From CAWDVK01 sp963805715 (lineage in GTDB: Bacteria > Actinomycetota > Actinomycetes > Streptosporangiales > Streptosporangiaceae): DNA of 64,000 nt. Positions 61,076 through 64,000 of this stretch are shown here, one piece after another. Numbering within the stretch: the stretch's first letter is position 1; the number at the start of each line of letters is the position of its first letter. The position numbers and the translations under genes were made by a program. The stretch covers positions 33,683 to 97,682 of the forward strand of contig CAWDVK010000012.1 of NCBI GenBank assembly GCA_963805715.1, written 5' to 3'. The notes under the pieces were generated by a model. That model saw only the letters and a list, made by a program, of their open reading frames with translations. It searched no databases and had not been told where the DNA came from.

Positions 61076-62278
61076 ATGCGCTACTTCAGTATTCACTACC
61101 GGACGGGGCGGCCACACCGCCTCGGTTTGGTCGCCCCAGCCGCCCTGGCTGCTGTGGCGATCGTGCTGGCCGCGGCCGGCTGCGGTCACGCGCCGTCCGC
61201 GCGCCCCGAGACGGTCGTGCTGGCCGCCAGCGCTACCGCCAACGAGCCCCGAGCCGAACTCGGAGCACCGGACTTGGCGCTGCTGGCCCGCGCGGCCGCC
61301 GTCAGCACTGACGCGGTCGCGTACGTCGTCAGTGCCTCTACCGGCGAACCGACTCGCGTCCTCCTGACCCCGCGCCGAGCCGACGGTCAGGTGGAGTTCG
61401 GGCCCCGCCGTCAGCAGCTGATCTGGCAGAACGTTGGTGACGTCCAGCGGGTGCTCGCTGCACAGGCGGCCACCGGACCGTTCGACCTGCTGGGCGTCAT
61501 CGCCGCTGCGGTCAGGGTCGCCACCCCACCAGGCACGCTGATCGTGCTGTCCTCCGGACTGTCCACGGCTGGCGCGTTCCGGTTGCAGGACGTTGGCTGG
61601 GACGCGAACCCGGCCACGGTCGCCGCACAGCTCAAGCGCTGGGGCGAACTGCCGGACCTGACCGGCTGGACCGTCTTCTTTTCCGGACTCGGCACTGTCG
61701 CGGGTCGGCAGCCGCCACTGCCGCTACCGCAGCGGACGGCGCTGACTAGCTACTGGATGGCCATATGCCGGGCGGCGGGCGCGGCCGCGTGTCGCACCGA
61801 CAGCCTGACCCGCCCGGATCCGCCGTCGCGCAGCACGGTGCCGGTGCCGATCGTGGCGATGCCAGCCGTGCAGGCGATCCGCGGGCCGCGCGGTGGCCAA
61901 GGCGTGGTCGTTCCCGACGACATGTTCTTCGCGTTCGCCAGCGCGCGGCTGCTGCCCGGCGCGGATTCCGTCTTGCGCCCGTTGGCCGCGAAGGCCATCC
62001 GGTTCGGCCTGCTGGTCTCCGTCCAGGGCCAGGCCTCACCTGACGGATCCGCGAGCTTCAACGCTCAGATAGCCCGGGCCAGGGCCTGGGCAATCGCTGC
62101 CCGGCTTCGTTCCCTCGGCGTACCAGCCCGCCAGTTCCTCCGGGTCGCCGGGATCGGCACCGCTGGCCTGACCATCCGGGCCTGTGAACGCGACGGCCAG
62201 TTCGAGGACAGCTTGTGCGCCCGGCTGCGGCGCGTCGTCATTCTCCTGACCCCGCTAGGGGCAGGCACCTCTACCTAA
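61076..62278 (+). CDS. OmpA-like C-terminal domain lipoprotein
   Basis: 400 residues. A lipobox LAAAGC with Cys near residue 36 ends a signal peptide (LAAVAIVLAAAG). Residues 95-215 look like a von Willebrand A-type fold (GTLIVLSSGLSTAGAF, WTVFFSGLGTVAG). The last 120 residues are OmpA-like: FFAFASARLLPGADSVLRPL, VQGQASPDGSASFNAQIARA and RAWAIAARLRSLGVPA. The peptidoglycan-binding D-x10-R positions appear partly kept (FNAQIARARA). It should be anchored outside the membrane and touch the wall. It is followed after 11 bases by a membrane protein gene. Confidence 0.8.
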   Translation: MRYFSIHYRTGRPHRLGLVAPAALAAVAIVLAAAGCGHAPSARPETVVLAASATANEPRAELGAPDLALLARAAAVSTDAVAYVVSASTGEPTRVLLTPRRADGQVEFGPRRQQLIWQNVGDVQRVLAAQAATGPFDLLGVIAAAVRVATPPGTLIVLSSGLSTAGAFRLQDVGWDANPATVAAQLKRWGELPDLTGWTVFFSGLGTVAGRQPPLPLPQRTALTSYWMAICRAAGAAACRTDSLTRPDPPSRSTVPVPIVAMPAVQAIRGPRGGQGVVVPDDMFFAFASARLLPGADSVLRPLAAKAIRFGLLVSVQGQASPDGSASFNAQIARARAWAIAARLRSLGVPARQFLRVAGIGTAGLTIRACERDGQFEDSLCARLRRVVILLTPLGAGTST

Positions 62279-62289
62279 GGGAGCCGGTC

Positions 62290-63675
62290 ATGACCACTAC
62301 TGACGACAACAACACCCATGCCCAGCCCGGCCCGCGGCCTGATTTGTTGCTGCCATCGGCTGTTACCGCCCAGCGGGTGCCGCCCGGCTATCCTCTGCCG
62401 AAGCCGGACTACGAGCTGCGCGAGTCCGACCTGGCGGGCGAGGACGTGATCCAGCGGGACCGGCGGCGGGCGCGGCAGCGGACCTATCGCGGCCTTGCGC
62501 GGCTGCTGCGGCTCCGGCCGGTCTCGCGCCGGGCGATGTACTCGGCCCTCGTCGCCGAGCAGGCGCACATCGCGGGCGGCCGGGACCCGGCCACGCCGAC
62601 ACACGGGGAGATCGTGGTCGGCGGCCGGGCGAAGGCGGTGGCCGACCGGATGCTGGCACGCTGCCAGCGCCGCCTGCACCGGATCGGCGCCCGGGTTGAC
62701 CGGCTCCGGGCCAGGCAGGCCCGGCTGCTCACGCGCGCAAGGTTCACCGACGCAAGCCGGGTTCGGCACCCCGACGGCGGCCACCGGCCGGTCGCCGCGG
62801 TACGTGCCGACGCCGACAGTCAGCGCATCGAGATCGAGCACGAGACCTCATGCGGCTCGCGCAAGCACTTGCGGTTGCTCGATTGGCTCGCGAGCATCCC
62901 GAAGGTCGTCTTGGTGGTGGACTTCTGCCTGCTGACTTACTTCCTCGCCGGTGTCACCGACGTCGACTGGGCCAGCCCGGTGTCGATGAGCGTCGTGTTC
63001 GCGCTGCTGCTATCGCTCCTGATCACCGTGCCGTGCTACGGCTTCCTGACCTTCACCGGCCACCGGCTGCGCGGCTGCAAGGACCACACCGGGACGATCA
63101 GGCCAGCCAACGTCGACGGCGTCAGCGCGGTCGCGGTCGCGGTCGCGCTCCTGCTCATTGGCGTGGTTGGGACGCTGATGTTCGCCCGGATGCGGACGGA
63201 GGTCGGCTACGCGCTCGGCTCAGGGTCCGCGCAGACCGCCCTGCTGATCGCCCTGGCGGTCGCCGTCGTCAGCGCGTCCGCGAACGTGCTGGTTATCGGC
63301 GTCCACGCACTGGACGGCTCGAACCAGACCGCCCGGCTGCACGCCCTGTCAGTCGCGGCCAGCCGACCGATGGCGAAGGCAGAGCGGCTGCGCAGGCGGG
63401 CCGCGCTGATCCCGCACCGCCTGGCTGTCCTGCGGCGCCGAGCCCGGCGGCTGGCTGACCGGGCGATCACCCAGGCCAGCCGGCGCCTCGCGGCAGCCGA
63501 CCAGGTGATCACCGCGGCGCGCGGGTCGCACCTCGCCAACGGGACGGACGCCGGAACCATGCTCGACCCCGGCGCGCACGCGGGCGCGATCGGCTACCGC
63601 GCGCCGCTGACGGGTCCGAGGCCGGACGCGCGCACGATCGCGACCGCCCTGGCTCGCATCGAGGATGACAGGTGA
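62290..63675 (+). CDS. Membrane protein with basic arms, partner of the OmpA-like lipoprotein
   Basis: 461 residues from ATG 62290, with AAGGGAG six bases upstream. Residues 1-205 are hydrophilic and Arg-rich with a coiled-coil-like stretch (RMLARCQRRLHRIGARVDRL). Four hydrophobic segments follow: near 210-230 (VVLVVDFCLLTYFLAGV), 235-260 (SVVFALLLSLLITVPC), 280-300 (VAVAVALLLIGVVGTLM) and 315-340 (ALLIALAVAVVSASANVLVI). A second Arg-rich helical arm (RLRRRAALIPHRLAVLRRRA) ends the protein. No family recognised. The operon with an OmpA-like lipoprotein suggests an envelope-spanning complex, perhaps from a conjugative or phage-related element. Confidence 0.7.
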   Translation: MTTTDDNNTHAQPGPRPDLLLPSAVTAQRVPPGYPLPKPDYELRESDLAGEDVIQRDRRRARQRTYRGLARLLRLRPVSRRAMYSALVAEQAHIAGGRDPATPTHGEIVVGGRAKAVADRMLARCQRRLHRIGARVDRLRARQARLLTRARFTDASRVRHPDGGHRPVAAVRADADSQRIEIEHETSCGSRKHLRLLDWLASIPKVVLVVDFCLLTYFLAGVTDVDWASPVSMSVVFALLLSLLITVPCYGFLTFTGHRLRGCKDHTGTIRPANVDGVSAVAVAVALLLIGVVGTLMFARMRTEVGYALGSGSAQTALLIALAVAVVSASANVLVIGVHALDGSNQTARLHALSVAASRPMAKAERLRRRAALIPHRLAVLRRRARRLADRAITQASRRLAAADQVITAARGSHLANGTDAGTMLDPGAHAGAIGYRAPLTGPRPDARTIATALARIEDDR

Positions 63676-64000
63676 CGCACGCAGAGTCCGGTTGGGTAGT
63701 GAAGCAGCCCGTGTCTCACCACAAAGAGTGCGCCCGGGTAGCTGAACCATCTGGGCGATCGACGCTCACCTGCCGTGTTGGCGCGCCGGTTACTGGCGTG
63801 GTAGCCCCGGAGGAGAGTCGCGTCCTGTGGGTTCGCTGAGTCACACTTAACCGCGAGACGGCAGATATCGCCCGGGGACGGAGTTGCGCAGAGCCTAGGC
63901 CTGCCTACCGACAATTTGGTGCCACCGGGCGGACCGGGCAGCCAGTACCGAGCGACGGCATCCAAGCTCGCCTTCGATAGTCGGCACCGGAACACGGGCA
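63676..64000. other. No gene recognised to the window end
   Basis: The last 325 bases have no open frame with a credible start and family similarity. An antisense frame at 63594-63995 overlaps the membrane protein gene and has mixed codon use, so I do not call it. Confidence 0.5.

Noticed and set aside
63594..63995. 133-residue minus-strand gene at the window end
   Set aside because: Overlaps the membrane protein gene, has no recognisable motif and weak codon bias.

Overview
The window is about 64 kb of very GC-rich DNA from an actinobacterial chromosome and is centred on the replication origin. GTG and TTG starts are frequent, third positions are strongly G/C, and long antisense open frames are common. 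The gene order rpmH-rnpA-yidD-yidC-jag-rsmG-parA-parB on one side and dnaA-dnaN-recF-dciA-gyrB-gyrA-DUF3566-tRNA-Ile on the other is the classic actinobacterial origin layout. The blocks pcnA / DUF6049 / murJ / sigM / trxB / trxA and rpsF-ssb-rpsR-rplI-dnaB / class A PBP / DUF5318 / PadR / ino1 are also found around the mycobacterial origin, so the core is ancestral synteny. I cannot name the genus. The separate murJ and pseudokinase genes, and the absence of a cwlM-like amidase after trxA, argue against Mycobacterium itself.

Region by region: 1-6.0 kb is an accessory stretch ending at tRNA-Arg. It holds the end of a cytosine methyltransferase, a STAND (NB-ARC/TPR) ATPase, a GAP-family membrane protein, an MFS transporter reduced to fused fragments, a universal stress protein, a small protein and the last codons of a tyrosine integrase. 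6.0-11.4 kb holds dnaB with an intein and the rplI-rpsR-ssb-rpsF operon. 11.6-22 kb carries endonuclease IV, a class A PBP, DUF5318, a PadR regulator next to inositol-phosphate synthase, an MFS protein and the CCA-adding enzyme. 22-33 kb is an envelope/redox block: DUF6049, MurJ, pseudokinase, SigM with its anti-sigma factor, TrxB and TrxA. 33-42.2 kb has a GNAT protein, threonine aldolase, ParB/ParA with three parS-like sites, RsmG, Jag, YidC, YidD, RnpA and RpmH. 42.2-54 kb contains oriC and the replication/gyrase genes.

54-64 kb, directly after tRNA-Ile, is a second accessory island. It holds a broken Rad50/SMC-like ATPase with a broken small helical partner, a frame-broken integrase end, a nucleotide-sugar epimerase-like protein, a coupled HTH-protein/HD-hydrolase pair, and a divergent OmpA-like lipoprotein/membrane protein pair.

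A theme across the window is reading frames broken by one base: the start of sigM, the C-terminal tail of yidC, the ATPase (one clear break and a probable second) and the integrase remnant. The small partner of the ATPase has an in-frame stop. The breaks in housekeeping genes may be sequencing errors or slippage in GC-rich repeats. Those in the island look like real decay. No intact, clearly novel system could be demonstrated. The best candidates are the ATPase plus small-partner locus and the HTH/HD pair facing the envelope pair.
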